Assembly (NCBI RefSeq): GCF_037327425.1
Contig: NZ_CP147846.1
Coordinates: 3,844,001 to 3,908,000 of the forward strand
Reading direction: 5' to 3'
DNA: 64,000 bases
Source of the DNA: Rhodococcus sovatensis
GTDB taxonomy: Bacteria; Actinomycetota; Actinomycetes; Mycobacteriales; Mycobacteriaceae
Of this stretch, positions 1 to 9,828 are shown piece by piece; position 1 is the first letter of the stretch, and the number at the start of each line of letters is the position of its first letter. The notes beneath the pieces are model-generated. The model was not told where the DNA came from. It did no database searches and saw nothing but the letters and a program-made list of their open reading frames with translations. The translations under genes were made by a program, and so were the position numbers.

Positions 1-380
1 TGCCGACCGGCTTGTCGAATGCCATCAGAACGAGCACTGCCAGCAGGAATCCGAGCGTTGCGATGCCGGTGTAGGGCGCACCGAGCATTCGGAACTTCGG
101 CCGCTCGATCTGCCCTGTGCGCGAGAGCGACCACAGCTTCAGTTGACAGAGGATGATCACGGCCCATGCGCTGATGATACCGAGAGCTGCAAGGTTCAAG
201 ACGATCTCGAAGGCCTGAGCGGGCACAGCGGCATTGAGTCCGACGCCTGCCACCGGCTCCCATGAACAGGCCGGTGCCGATCGCACCGCCGATCGCGATC
301 ATCTGAATCTGTCTGGGCTTCAGTGTCTTCCGAAACCCGAGATCCTCGGTCCTGACTGCGACTTTACTGTCGATGGTCAT
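1..380 (-). pseudogene. Amino-acid permease remnant (AnsP-like), internally deleted and frameshifted
   Basis: Read leftwards from the ATG at 380 this begins like an APC-family amino-acid permease (MTIDSKVAVRTEDLG..., then LKPRQIQMIAIGGAIGTGLF, about 44 residues). At about 247-254 it jumps directly into the C-terminal part of the same family (VGLNAAVPAQAFEIVLN, later ERPKFRMLGAPYTG), which runs off the window edge. The intact paralogue at 38608-40098 has both blocks, but about 310 residues apart. So roughly 0.9 kb is missing, and the C-terminal block is also in a different reading frame. The start lies 6 bp after the aspA stop, which suggests a former aspA-permease operon for asparagine/aspartate use. 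The product cannot be a transporter. The rest of the 3' end lies outside the window. Confidence 0.85.
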
Positions 381-386
381 GCATGC

Positions 387-1826
387 CTACCTTGTCGAGG
401 TGTCGGGGGCGTCGGCGTGTTCGATGGGTGCGACGCGCAGATTGGCGAGATGCTCGGGGCTGAGCAGACGGTCGAGTTCCTCGCGAGCGATCAAGTTCTT
501 CTCGAGTACGAGATCGACGACGTTGCGGCCGGTGAGCAGGGCTTCCTGCGCGATTGCCGTGGACTCGGCGTACCCGAGATACGGGCTCAGTGCGGTGATC
601 AGACCGATGGAGTTCTCGACCCGCGCACGGAGCAGGTCGACGTTGGCAGTGATGCCGTCGACGCAGCGACTGGCGACGGTACGGCATGCGGCACTCAGGT
701 GCGCCATGCCGTCGGACAGGGATTTGACGATGATCGGCTCGAATGCGTTGAGCTGCAACTGTCCTGCTTCGGCTGCCATGGTGATGGTGACATCGTGCCC
801 GATGACCTCGTAGGCCACCTGGTTGAGTACCTCCGGGATGACCGGATTCACCTTGCCGGGCATGATCGACGAACCTGCCTGCATCGGCGGGAGATTGATC
901 TCGTTCAAGCCGGCGCGCGGGCCCGAGGACAGCAGTCGCAGGTCGTTGCAGATCTTGGACAACTTCACCGCGACGCGCTTGAGAACACCGGACAGGTGTA
1001 CGAACTGACCGACGTCCTGTGTCGCTTCGATCAGATCCGTTGCGGTCACCAGCGGCAGGCCGGTGATGGCGCACAGATGCGCGACTGCAGACGTCGTGTA
1101 TCCGACCGGCGCGTTGAGGCCAGTTCCGATAGCGGTTGCGCCGAGGTTGATCTCGTGCACCAGCAGCGCGGCTTCCTCGAGCCGAGAGCAGTCCTCGTCG
1201 ATCATGATCGCGTAGGTCCCGAACTCCTGCCCGAGCGTCATCGGCACCGCGTCCTGCAACTGCGTGCGCCCCATCTTGACGACGGTGGCGAACTCGGTCG
1301 CCTTGCGACGGAAGGCGTCGCGCAGGAATTTCATCGATTCGATGAGTTCATGCACTGCGTAGATCGTCGCGATGTTGACAGCTGTCGGGTAGACGTCGTT
1401 CGTGGACTGGCTGGCATTGACGTGCTCGTTGGGATGCAGGTGGCTGTACTCGCCGTGACCGTATCCGAGGATCTCGAGTGCACGGTTCGCGATCACCTCG
1501 TTGGCATTCATGTTGGTCGATGTGCCTGCACCGCCCTGGATGACATCGACGACGAACTCCTCGTGCAGCCGGCCGTCGAGGATGTCTCGGCAGGCCTGAC
1601 GAATGGCTTCGCTGCGGGTGGCGTCGAGAATGCCCAGTTCCTCGTTGGCCGATGCGGCTGCCCACTTCACGGCGGCGAGGCCGCGGATCAGGTGAGCATT
1701 GGTCGAGATGGGTCGCCCGGTGATCGGGAAGTTCTCCAGCGCACGCAGGGTGTGGATACCCCAGTACGCGTCTGCGGGTATCTCGCGCTCGCCGAGAAGG
1801 TCCTTCTCGACACGTATAGCGTCCAC
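387..1826 (-). CDS. aspA: Aspartate ammonia-lyase (aspartase)
   Basis: Catalyses reversible deamination of L-aspartate to fumarate and ammonia in the cytoplasm. The 479-residue length is normal for the fumarase/aspartase superfamily. The superfamily signature GSSIMPGKVNP lies at residues 318-328 (the mobile SS loop with the catalytic serine). Other conserved blocks are GGAGTSTNMNANE (98-110), NASQSTNDVYP (137-147) and GRTQLQDAVP (186-195). The combination, with TNMNANEV, fits aspartase slightly better than class II fumarase, but fumarase activity cannot be excluded from sequence alone. The gene is divergent from a FadR-type regulator at 1960 and is followed after 6 bp by the broken permease. 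Its promoter must lie in the 1827-1959 gap, which contains a CTGTC-N-GACAG box. Confidence 0.93.
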   Translation of the reverse strand: MDAIRVEKDLLGEREIPADAYWGIHTLRALENFPITGRPISTNAHLIRGLAAVKWAAASANEELGILDATRSEAIRQACRDILDGRLHEEFVVDVIQGGAGTSTNMNANEVIANRALEILGYGHGEYSHLHPNEHVNASQSTNDVYPTAVNIATIYAVHELIESMKFLRDAFRRKATEFATVVKMGRTQLQDAVPMTLGQEFGTYAIMIDEDCSRLEEAALLVHEINLGATAIGTGLNAPVGYTTSAVAHLCAITGLPLVTATDLIEATQDVGQFVHLSGVLKRVAVKLSKICNDLRLLSSGPRAGLNEINLPPMQAGSSIMPGKVNPVIPEVLNQVAYEVIGHDVTITMAAEAGQLQLNAFEPIIVKSLSDGMAHLSAACRTVASRCVDGITANVDLLRARVENSIGLITALSPYLGYAESTAIAQEALLTGRNVVDLVLEKNLIAREELDRLLSPEHLANLRVAPIEHADAPDTSTR

Positions 1827-1870
1827 TGCTTGCTCCCTGAATACTCGACGGGTGCCGTCCGGCTGTCCGG

Positions 1871-1881
1871 CTGTCTGACAG
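1871..1881. promoter_or_regulatory. Candidate operator box CTGTCTGACAG (copy 1)
   Basis: An 11-bp dyad (CTGTC-T-GACAG) sits in the aspA/regulator divergent region. A second copy, CTGTCGGACAG, lies at 1966-1976, close to or just after the likely regulator start. Two copies of the same dyad around the start of a GntR-family gene fit autoregulation and control of aspA. This is inference only. Confidence 0.4.
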
Positions 1882-1959
1882 GTTAGAGTGTGAACTAGGA
1901 CACGTCAGCCGTCAACCGCTGGCTTGACTGCCTCGATACGGGAAGAGGACGATTCAGGC

Positions 1960-2655
1960 ATGAGCCTGTCGGACAGCTGGGCGGTCAGTCAGCCGACCGC
2001 GATGAGAATGAGCGCAGCGGAAGCAGTGTTCGCGGACATACGCGACGCGATCGTGTCGGGGCAGGTGGCCATCGGAGACAAACTTCCGGCCGAGTCCGCT
2101 CTTGCCACCCGGCATGGAGTCTCGCGATCGGTGATCCGGGAAGCACTACGGTCGTGTACAGCACTCGGGCTGACCGAAACCAAAACCGGCCGTGGAACAT
2201 TCGTCGTCCGAGACCGAGTCACCGGCGATCTCGACATCGGAAACTACGCGGCTCGCGAACTCATGGAAGCACGGCCCCACGTCGAGATACCGTCGGCCGG
2301 GTGGGCTGCCGAACGACGCACCGACGAGGACCTCCTGGTGCTCGAAGGGCTCACCGACGAAATGCGCAACGAGGATGACCACCACTCCTGGGTCCTGCTG
2401 GACGGCCAGTTCCACACCGCGATCGCACGGGCCAGCAAGAATCGGGTGTTCGAAGCAATCATCGTCGACATTCGTGGTGCGCTGACCCGACAGTCGGAAA
2501 CTCTCAACCTCGTCGCCCGACGCCAGCAGAAGTCCAACATCGAGCACGACACCATCGTCGCGGGCATCCGGTCGGGCAACTACGACGAAGCTGCCCAGGC
2601 CATGGCCGCCCACCTCGACGCCGTCCGTGGGGCGGTGGAGTCGCTGCGGCGCTAG
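1960..2655 (+). CDS. GntR-family (FadR subfamily) transcriptional regulator
   Basis: Residues of about 17-85 form a winged helix of the GntR type (AAEAVFADIRDAIVSGQ, then LPAESALATRHGVSRSVIRE, then KTGRGTFVV). The remainder is an all-helical FCD ligand domain, with conserved histidines in the DGQFHTAIA and MAAHLDAV segments that normally bind a metal and a small acid. It is divergent from aspA, so it probably senses an organic or amino acid and controls aspA and the former permease. The ATG at 1960 is preceded by a GGAAGAGG Shine-Dalgarno-like run (about 1940-1948). A TTG at 1924 and ATGs near 2002-2008 are alternatives. If the latter is used, the second CTGTC-N-GACAG box lies in the leader. 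The ligand cannot be read from sequence. Confidence 0.85.
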   Translation: MSLSDSWAVSQPTAMRMSAAEAVFADIRDAIVSGQVAIGDKLPAESALATRHGVSRSVIREALRSCTALGLTETKTGRGTFVVRDRVTGDLDIGNYAARELMEARPHVEIPSAGWAAERRTDEDLLVLEGLTDEMRNEDDHHSWVLLDGQFHTAIARASKNRVFEAIIVDIRGALTRQSETLNLVARRQQKSNIEHDTIVAGIRSGNYDEAAQAMAAHLDAVRGAVESLRR

Positions 2656-2913
2656 CTGCTCCGGATCGCCGAGTTCGAGGTTGTGTACGTATTTCCTCCG
2701 GTTTCGGCGCTTAACTTCGATCTCGCTTCGGCCTTGCGCCTCGTATTCAAACCGCGACGTCAATGACGCTTGTACTGATTGTGGGTGGTTGTATGTGTAC
2801 GGGATCAGACACGACCAGTTCGCCGTGAGCGGCTGGGATCGGCATCCGCAGCCGATGGCAGCCAGCGCGGTTCGAGGAGAACGCGTTCGGTTAGGTATTC
2901 GACCCCGCAAGTT
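2656..2913. other. Non-coding trailer flank of the CRISPR array
   Basis: This stretch lies between the regulator stop and the first decayed repeat. No supported gene, RNA or clear hairpin was seen. It ends in a sequence that grades into the first degenerate repeat at 2914. Confidence 0.5.
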
Positions 2914-3347
2914 AGGGCGCACCCCGCTTCCGCGGGGAGCACGTCGCGCGTGCTGTCATACCAGCCTTCGGCGAGAGCTCATCCCCGCGTCCGCGGGGAG
3001 CACTTGCGCGCCGGTACAGAGTGGGTGGCTGAGTGGGCTCATCCCCGCGTCCGCGGGGAGCACGCTACTTACGCAGGTTGTGAGGTGTACGGAGAGGGCT
3101 CATCCCCGCGTCCACGGGGAGCACGCGAGGTTGTTCGCCGCTGTAGCGATCATCGTGGGCTCATCCCCGCGTCCGCGGGGATGCACGATGTTGGCATGGA
3201 AGCCGATTTCTTCGGTTTGGGCTCATCCCCGCGTTCGCGGGGAGCACCGGCAGTCGTCGATGATCGGGCCGCTCGCCACGGGGCTCATCCCCGCGTCCGC
3301 GGGGAGCACGTAGTTGGTGATCGGGGCGTCGGGCCACATGCGGGCTC
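2914..3347 (-). CRISPR. Type I-E CRISPR array, trailer-end fragment (7 repeats plus a repeat stub)
   Basis: Seven 29-bp repeats start at 2914, 2975, 3035, 3096, 3157, 3219 and 3281, with spacers of 31-33 nt. On the plus strand the repeat reads GGGCTCATCCCC...GCGGGGAGCAC. Decay is strongest at the outer end: the first copy has about six changes, and others carry an A (3096), an extra T (3157-3186) or a T (3219). Trailer ends normally decay this way, so transcription is leftwards. A 32-nt spacer (3310-3341) is followed by only the first 6 bases of a repeat (3342-3347), where the IS21-like relic begins. The fragment and the main array were clearly one array. How many units were lost at the junction is unknown. 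Confidence 0.95.
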
Positions 3348-4122
3348 CACCCTTGAAACCGGTCGTGCCGAGGTGTGCGTGCAGTGCTTGGGCGAGGCGA
3401 ACGGAATCTCCGCTGGTCTGGCACAGGTGCGCGTGGTGGAGCAACCGGTCGACCGTTGCAGTGGCGAGAGTCTTCGGCATCAGTTCGTCGAATCCACTGG
3501 GATGCAGGTTCGAGGAGATCGCCACGGACTTGCGTTCGTAGGCTGCTTCGACGATCCGGTAGAGCCCTTCGGCGGCGTCGGTCCCCACCGGCAACAGCCC
3601 GACGTCATCGATCACCACGAGCTTAGCTCGGACGATCTTGGCGATCGCTTTGCCGAGGGAGTCATCGGAGCGGTGCGCGCGAACGAGGACACCGATCTGC
3701 TCGAGGGTGAACCACGCGACGGGCATCCCCGCCTGGATCACGTTCTGTCCCAACGCTTCGAGGAAGAACGTCTTTCCTGTTCCGGCGGGTCCGCAGACAA
3801 CGAGGTTCTCCCGCCGCCCGACCCATTCGAGGGTCCGCAGGGCCTGTTGGGTGGGCAACGGGATCGACGATGCGTTCTCGTCCCACACGTCGAACGTTTT
3901 CCCGGTGGGGAAGCCTGCGGCTTTGCGGCGTGAGGTGAGCATCGATCGGGCTCGGCCGGCTGATTCTTCGGTCAGCAGGGCTTTGACGACCTCGGCAGGG
4001 TCCCAGCGTTGGGCTCAGGCGGTGGCGAGGACTTCGGCGGCGATGGAGCGGGCGTGTGGGAGGCGGAGTGGGCGCATCAGCGCTTCGACGTCGGCGGGTA
4101 GTTCTGCTGTGGCGGTGTTCAT
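3348..4122 (-). pseudogene. istB: IS21-type helper ATPase IstB, nonsense codon and missing 3' end
   Basis: Starts at the ATG at 4122 (MNTATAELPADVEALM...). An in-frame TGA at 4015-4017 interrupts it after 35 residues, where the family has a lysine. The same frame then continues (AQRWDPAEVVKALL...) into a well-conserved AAA+ domain: Walker A CGPAGTGKT, Walker B LVVIDDVG, and the family blocks NLVVCGPAG and SSNLHPSGFDELMPKTLAT. A restart at the ATG at 3942 could yield the ATPase core. The normal C-terminus is absent: the frame runs from VRLAQALH into array sequence at about 3347. IstB normally assists IstA in choosing target DNA. Here the gene is dead or produces a truncated ATPase. Confidence 0.85.
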
Positions 4123-5665
4123 GTCGGGCTCCCGTTCGCCTCGTCGGCGCTGTGTCGCCGCGTGGTTTTGTCTGCGATGTTGTTGTTGCCGAGGAGATCC
4201 CACCCTCCGGTGCCCTGTGCAAGGGAGGTCGTTTCCGAGGCTCCGCGGCGTGTGAGGTCCATTCCTTTGCTCGCGAGGATGGAGTCGAGGTCGCCGGTGG
4301 CGAAGCGGCCGTGCACGGCGGCGTGCCCGAGCGCCCAATCGACATCGGCGCGGCCACCGAGACGCGCAACGTCGACAGCGTGAGACATCTTCTGAAAGAT
4401 CCGTTCGGTGCCGACTGCGGCTGCTTCTTTGAGCCATGTCGCGGCGCCTTCGCCGATCGCGAGGAGTGCTTGTTCGGAGGCAGTGCGTGCGCGGACGCTG
4501 TAGTCCCCGGGAATCCTCGCGTGGTGGCCGGGGAAGTGTGCGTCGTCGAGAGCGGGGGTTCCCGGGGTGGTGCGGCGATGTCGGGCGACTTCGATCGGAC
4601 CGCCGTCGTCGAGTGCGCAGATGATGACCTCGTCTGTGCCGTCGTGCAACCGCACCCACACACTCTGACCCAATAGCGTTGAGGGAATCGAGATTGGCAG
4701 TGATCGAAGGTGACCATCGGGGTATTGTCCGGCACTCTGCGGGTGACACCGAGGGCCGCGGTGTGCGGGAGGTCGGGGACGGCGTGCAGTCGGGGGCGTT
4801 CCTCGGCGAGCATCTCGTTCGGGACGCGGCGGGTGGTGCGGTGCACCCGGGCGTTGACTTCGGTCATGAACGCAGTGCAGGCGGTGTCGACGTCGGCGAA
4901 GGTGGCGTACTGCGGGAGCAGGTTGGTCTCGGTGGGGACGATGTCGGCTTTGGCGAGTTTGACGGCGTTTTCCACCCCTCCTTTCGATGCGGGGTCCGCT
5001 GGTTGGCAGGTCAGCACCGTGATGCCGCAATAGCGCCCGAACGTCACTACTTGTCGGTTGCGGACCGGGACGCCCGCGACGTGGACGATGGTCACCGTCT
5101 TTTCGTTGTCGGTGAGCAGGTAGGTCGGGGCGCCGCCAAGGATGCGGAACACTCGGTCCAGGCCGGCGAAGACACTGCCTGCGGTCCGGTCGCGCAGTGG
5201 GACGACGATGCGGTAGCGGCACCACGCGAGCCAGGCGACGAGGAGGACGATCTTGCGGCCATCGACGATCGGGCCGTCTCCGAAATCGTATTGCAGCCAC
5301 AGTCCTGGTTCGGTGATCCAGGGCCGATGCACCCTTGTATTGCCAAGCCGCCATTGATGTTTGACATCGGCAAGTGCGCGGCGGGTGGTGCGGTCGGTGC
5401 CGGTGTGGCCCATGGCGGTCAGGCGTTCGTGGGCTTTGTCGCCGCGGATCTTCCCCTTGGATTTCGAGACCCACTCTTCGAGGAGTTCGAGCCAGTCGTC
5501 GATGATCTTCGCGCGCCGTCTTGCTGGCGGGAGGCCGGCGTCGCGGTCCTCGACGGCCTTCTTCACAGTGTGGTGGGAGCAGCCGCAGAGGTCGGCGGCC
5601 GCGCGGAACGAGCCGGTCAGGTCGTACGCATTGAGTATGTCCATGAGTTCTCCGTCAGACTTCAC
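4119..5665 (-). pseudogene. istA: IS21-type transposase IstA, frameshifted
   Basis: DDE transposase of the IS21 family. The likely start is the GTG at 5665 (VKSDGELMDILNAYDLTGS). An N-terminal helix-turn-helix (AAADLCGCSHHTVKKAV) is followed by an RNase H-fold core with WLQYDFGDGP, LLTDNEKTV and the SKGGVENAVKLAK block that carries the catalytic glutamate. At about 4690, after VTFDHCQS, one base appears to be missing. The C-terminal part continues in the next frame (IPSTLLGQSVWVRLHDGT...) to the stop at 4119, which overlaps the istB start as ATGA. With the frameshift, no complete transposase is made unless ribosomes slip there. Confidence 0.85.
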
Positions 5666-5765
5666 AGTGGTCTCTCCTGCGGTGGGTTCGATACGGACTA
5701 GGCATCGGTATCGAAACCGCAGGAGAGGCCCCTTCGGCGCTGACGCGCCGAGCATGGGTGGTGGT

Positions 5766-5882
5766 CTGGGCAGATTCATGACCGCCAGTGGGCACTTTCG
5801 TGTCCGCGGGTGGGCAGTTCTTATTGGCCGTCAGTGGGCACTTTCATGTCCGCCCGTGGGCAGTTTTTCATGTCCGCTGACA
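5766..5882. repeat. IS21 terminal repeats (five copies)
   Basis: Copies begin near 5766, 5788, 5810, 5834 and 5856, spaced about 22 bp. The last, GTGGGCAGTTTTTCATG..., reaches the element's end (GACA) at 5882. These are expected transposase-binding sites of the istA-proximal end. The motif recurs, 22 of 27 bases identical, inside a CRISPR repeat at 14923-14949. Confidence 0.75.
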
Positions 5883-8842
5883 AGCACCGCTGGGAATCTT
5901 CGACGAACAGGTCGAGGACGGGCTCATCCCCGCGTCCGCGGGGAGCACGTTCAACGGCTGATGCTGACCGGTACAGAAGCGGGCTCATCCCCGCGTCCGC
6001 GGGGAGCACTCCATGTGCTGTACGGCACGGCCGGGTGTGCTGGGCTCATCCCCGCGTCCGCGGGGAGCACACGATAGCCGCACCGTGCGCTTCATTGAGT
6101 TGTTGCTCATCCCCGCGTCCGCGGGGAGCACACCCTCGGTGATGAGCTCGACCGCACGAGCGCGGGCTCATCCCCGCGTCCGTGGGGAGCACTTGCGGCA
6201 GTATGTGGCTCGGCTCGCTCGTGTGGGCTCATCCCCGCGTCCGCGGGGAGCACGTCAAACCATGTCTTGGGAGCCTGCGACCGTGGGGCTCATCCCCGCG
6301 TCCGCGGGGAGCACGCGACCCCGATCAACATTCTCGTATTCATGCAGGGCTCATCCCCGCGTCCGCGGGGAGCACTCGATGTTGCTGCGCGGCGTTTCCA
6401 CTCACGCGGGCTCATCCCCGCGTCCGCGGGGAGCACGGACTGTGGCCGTTGATCGCCGCGTATGTGCAGGGCTCATCCCCGCGTCCGCGGGGAGCACCTG
6501 TCGTCCACGCGTCTCGAATTGCAGGGGCAGGGCTCATCCCCGCGTCCGCGGGGAGCACCAGAGGCTCATGAAGAACGCGTGCGTGGGGTTGGGCTCATCC
6601 CCACGTCCGCGGGGAGCACACGTCGTACACGTCTATCTGGTGTCCCTCTCCGGGCTCATCCCCGCTGTCCGCGGGAGTACAAGCCGTAGGCATGCATCTG
6701 TGCGCAGACCCAGGGCTCATCCCCGCGTCCGCGGGGAGCACTCGGCCTCACCGAGGACTCGAAGGCCGTCGACGGGCTCATCCGCGCGTCCGCGGGGAGC
6801 ACACCGCGGGCGCCTACGCCGAGCAGCTCGGAGAGGGCTCATCCCCGCGTCCGCGGGGAGCACGCCTGCGAATCCTCGAGCTGCCCCCAGATCGGGGGCT
6901 CATCCCCGCGTCCGCGGGGAGCACCAGCCACCAGCCCTGCCCCAGCGTTCGATGGTGGGCTCATCCCCGCGTCCGCGGGGAGCACGCGATCGCTTACCCC
7001 GGTGCCCGCGCTGAACTGGGCTCATCCCCGCGTCCGCGGGGAGCACTATGTATCTCCGGTAGAGGGACGACTCATCCAGGGCTCATCCCCGCGTCCGCGG
7101 GGAGCACTCGATGATGCCGGGTTTGTGCATGTGGATCGTGGGCTCATCCCCGCGTCCGCGGGAAGCACGTGTGGAGTAGGAAGTTGGAGATCCGGGCGCC
7201 GGGCTCATCCCCGCGTCCGCGGGGAGCACCGTCGTACTCACCGTTGCCCCAACTATCCATCAGGGCTCATCCCCGCGTCCGCGGGGAGCACCCCCTCATC
7301 ACTGCGAGCGGCTCTTCATTCTTGGGCTCATCCCCGCGTCCGCGGGGAGCACTTTGTCCCCACCATGGACACGGATCTTCCTGTGGGCTCATCCCCGCGT
7401 CCGCGGGGAGCACTGGTTGCTCCCGAAACACCGGCACATCACCGTGGGCTCATCCCCGCGTCCGCGGGGAGCACAGCTGTGTGGAAAGACTTCCAAGATT
7501 TGTACAGGGCTCATCCCCGCGTCCGCGGGGAGCACGTACACAGCACCCAACCGATCCCGTCCGGTCAGGGCTCATCCCCGCGTCCGCGGGGAGCACGGCG
7601 TCCTCGTCGATGTAGACATGCGCTGTCGGGGCTCATCCCCGCGTCCGCGGGGAGCACGAGCTGGACGACCATCAGCGCCTCCTGCCGCGGGGCTCATCCC
7701 CGCGTCCGCGGGGAGCACTAGACGGACACACGATCTCCGACCGACACATCACGGCTCATCCCCGCGTCCGCGGGGAGCACCGTCAATCTCGCGTGCCAGA
7801 ACACGCACGGTGGGGCTCATCCCCGCGTCCGCGGGGAGCACCGTGTGCTCTCGGATCACCTCGGCGGCGGGCTGGGCTCATCCCCGCGTCCGCGGGGAGC
7901 ACGCGACGTACTGCAGCTTCGACAGGGTCCGTGTGGGCTCATCCCCGCGTCCGCGGGGAGCACTGCGTCTGATCCGATCACTTCGTTACCTCGTCGGGCT
8001 CATCCCCGCGTCCGCGGGGAGCACTGCTGTCCCCAGATGCAGGCTCGCGCCCAGCTGGGCTCATCCCCGCGTCCGCGGGGAGCACAAAGGCGACCTGTCC
8101 ATGCCGTCAGTTGTTATGGGCTCATCCCCGCGTCCGCGGGGAGCACGTTCACGCCGTACCAGAGGCGCCCTGGTGTGTGGGCTCATCCCCGCGTCCGCGG
8201 GGAGCACGTCATCTTGTTGAGTAAGTGCGGGTTTCATGCGGGCTCATCCCCGCGTCCGCGGGGAGCACGGCTCCTGCTCGATAGTCGTCGAGGCCGGGTC
8301 GGGCTCATCCCCGCGTCCGCGGGGAGCACGTGCGCAGCTCCGCGGGCGCATCGACAGCGTCGGGCTCATCCCCGCGTCCGCGGGGAGCACTGCAGGCTCG
8401 ACACTTTCGAGACCCGGCGGGTGGGCTCATCCCCGCGTCCGCGGGGAGCACCTACTGTCTGCTCTCTTGGTATTTCTAGGCAAGGGCTCATCCCCGCGTC
8501 CGCGGGGAGCACGTGTGCCACCCGGACGTCGGAAGATCGCACCGGGGCTCATCCCCGCGTCCGCGGGGAGCACACGGGCGCATAACGCGAGGTGTTGTAA
8601 CAGGTGGGCTCATCCCCGCGTCCGCGGGGAGCACTGCTTGCGCGGGCGGCCGACACGCTTCGGCGCGGGCTCATCCCCGCGTCCGCGGGGAGCACTTCGA
8701 GGGCGGGCACGTAATGCCGCTGCACCTGGGCTCATCCCCGCGTCCGCGGGGAGCACTTGTCTGCGATCTTCGCTTGACCGAGCCCGGCGGGCTCATCCCC
8801 GCGTCCGCGGGGAGCACGGTGACGGCCCGGTCAGCGCGGCTA
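5883..8842 (-). CRISPR. Type I-E CRISPR array, middle segment (48 repeats)
   Basis: Begins with the last five bases of a repeat cut by the IS21 relic, then a full 32-nt spacer (5888-5919). Forty-eight 29-bp repeats run from 5920 to 8817 with a 61-bp period; checkpoints at 7140, 8362 and 8789 fit. The segment ends in a spacer cut by the IS5-like element at 8843. Variant repeats lie mostly near the left: TT at 6103, GTCCGT at 6164, CCACGTCC at 6591, CCGCTGTCC...GGGAGTAC at 6652 and a C-for-G near 6779. The repeat can fold as CCCCGCG-GA-CGCGGGG, the Cas6e hairpin. All repeats are in the same orientation, giving crRNAs from the minus strand with the 5' handle ATGAGCCC. Confidence 0.97.
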
Positions 8843-9828
8843 GAGCGTGTCTCCCAAATTTGAGAGGTGCTGTCAGCGATGATATTTCGATGACGCGCGT
8901 GGGAGTGATCAGTGACGAGTTCTGGGAGATCGTCGAGCCAGTGATACCCACCGACGTGGGAAAACGTGGGCGGCGGTTCGCCGAGCACCGGCGAATTCTG
9001 GAGGGCATCGCATACCGATTCCGTACCGGGTGTCCGTGGCGAGATCTGCCGGAGGACTTCGGTCCGTGGCAGACGGTGTGGAAACGCCACCACCGATGGT
9101 CCTTCGATGGCACCTACGACGAGATGCTTGCCGCGGTGGCCGAGGTGTTCGGTCTCGACCCGGAAGAACTCGACGGCGATATCGGGGCGGTGCTCTCGAT
9201 CGACTCGACCAGCGTCCGGGCGCATCAGCATGCGGCCGGTGCGCGAGCCGACACTCTCACAGGGGGCCTTGTCGAATTACAAGAAATCCGTCGACGAACC
9301 CGCTGACCACGCGTTGGGTCGATCTCGCGGAGGATTCACCACGAAGATCCATGCACTGACCGACCTGACGTGCTCGCCGGTGACGATGCTGCTGACCGGT
9401 GGGCAAGCCGGGGACAATCCACAGTTGGTGCCGTTGCTCGATGCCCACCGAGCTGCCGGTGGGGACCAGGACTACCGATTGCTCGCCGACAAGGCGTACA
9501 CCCATCCCAGTACCCGCACCGAACTGCGTCGCCGCAAGATCAAACACACCATTCCCGAGCGCAGCGACCAGAAGCAGCGACGGGCCGACAAGGGGTCCGC
9601 CGGTGGTCGTCCACCGGGTTTCGATCCGACGATGTACAAGCACCGCAACACCGTCGAGCGTGGCTTCGGGCGGCTCAAACAGTGGCGTGGTGTGGCCACT
9701 CGATATGACAAGTACGCCATGACATTCCTCGGGGGCGTTGTCCTGTGCGCGGCAGTTCTGCACTCCCGCAACCACAACCACCGCCCGGCGATGAAAACGA
9801 AAACGGACCCAATTTAAGAGACACGCTC
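8843..9828 (+). mobile_element. IS5-family insertion sequence inside a CRISPR spacer
   Basis: A 986-bp element with imperfect terminal inverted repeats: the left begins GAGCGTGTCTCCCAAATT, and the right end reads inwards GAGCGTGTCTCTTAAATT. It is flanked by TA on both sides (8841-8842 and 9829-9830), the target duplication expected for this IS5 group. Removing the IS and one TA joins 25 + 7 bases into a spacer of exactly 32 nt, so this was a clean insertion into a normal spacer. The transposase occupies two overlapping frames. The element lies in the older (trailer-side) part of the array. Confidence 0.93.
8890..9817 (+). CDS. IS5-family transposase, split over two frames
   Basis: The first frame starts at the ATG at 8890 and ends at 9306: an IS5-type N-terminal part (ISDEFWEIVEPVIP, then RTGCPWRDLPEDFGPWQTVW, then LSIDSTSVRAHQHAAG with the first catalytic aspartate). 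The second frame, shifted by +1, is entered at about 9260-9290 (NYKKSVDEPADHALGRSRGG) and carries the rest of the DDE core, including DKAYTH and the YKHRNTVERGFGRLKQ block with the catalytic glutamate, to 9817. Many IS5-group elements make their transposase by programmed slippage, and a GGGGG run and an A-rich stretch lie in the overlap. A real mutation is the alternative. A full product would be about 308 residues. Confidence 0.85.

Larger units (their letters stand above)
3348..5882 (-). mobile_element. Decayed IS21-family element inside the CRISPR array
   Basis: The element carries an istA-istB pair in the usual order with an ATGA overlap at 4119-4122. Its right (istA-proximal) end at 5766-5882 holds five copies of a roughly 22-bp terminal motif (GTGGGCA-TTTCATGTCCG type), typical IstA-binding repeats, ending ...GACA next to the last five bases of a CRISPR repeat (AGCAC, 5883-5887). 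The left end has no terminal repeats: istB sequence runs straight into the first six bases of a repeat. The IS has therefore lost its left terminus together with the middle of that repeat. It also has a frameshift in istA and a stop in istB, so it should be immobile. Confidence 0.85.

Noticed and set aside
234..1886. Plus-strand open frame of 550 codons opposite aspA.
   Set aside because: Mirror frame of a high-GC gene with no family resemblance; aspA explains the sequence.
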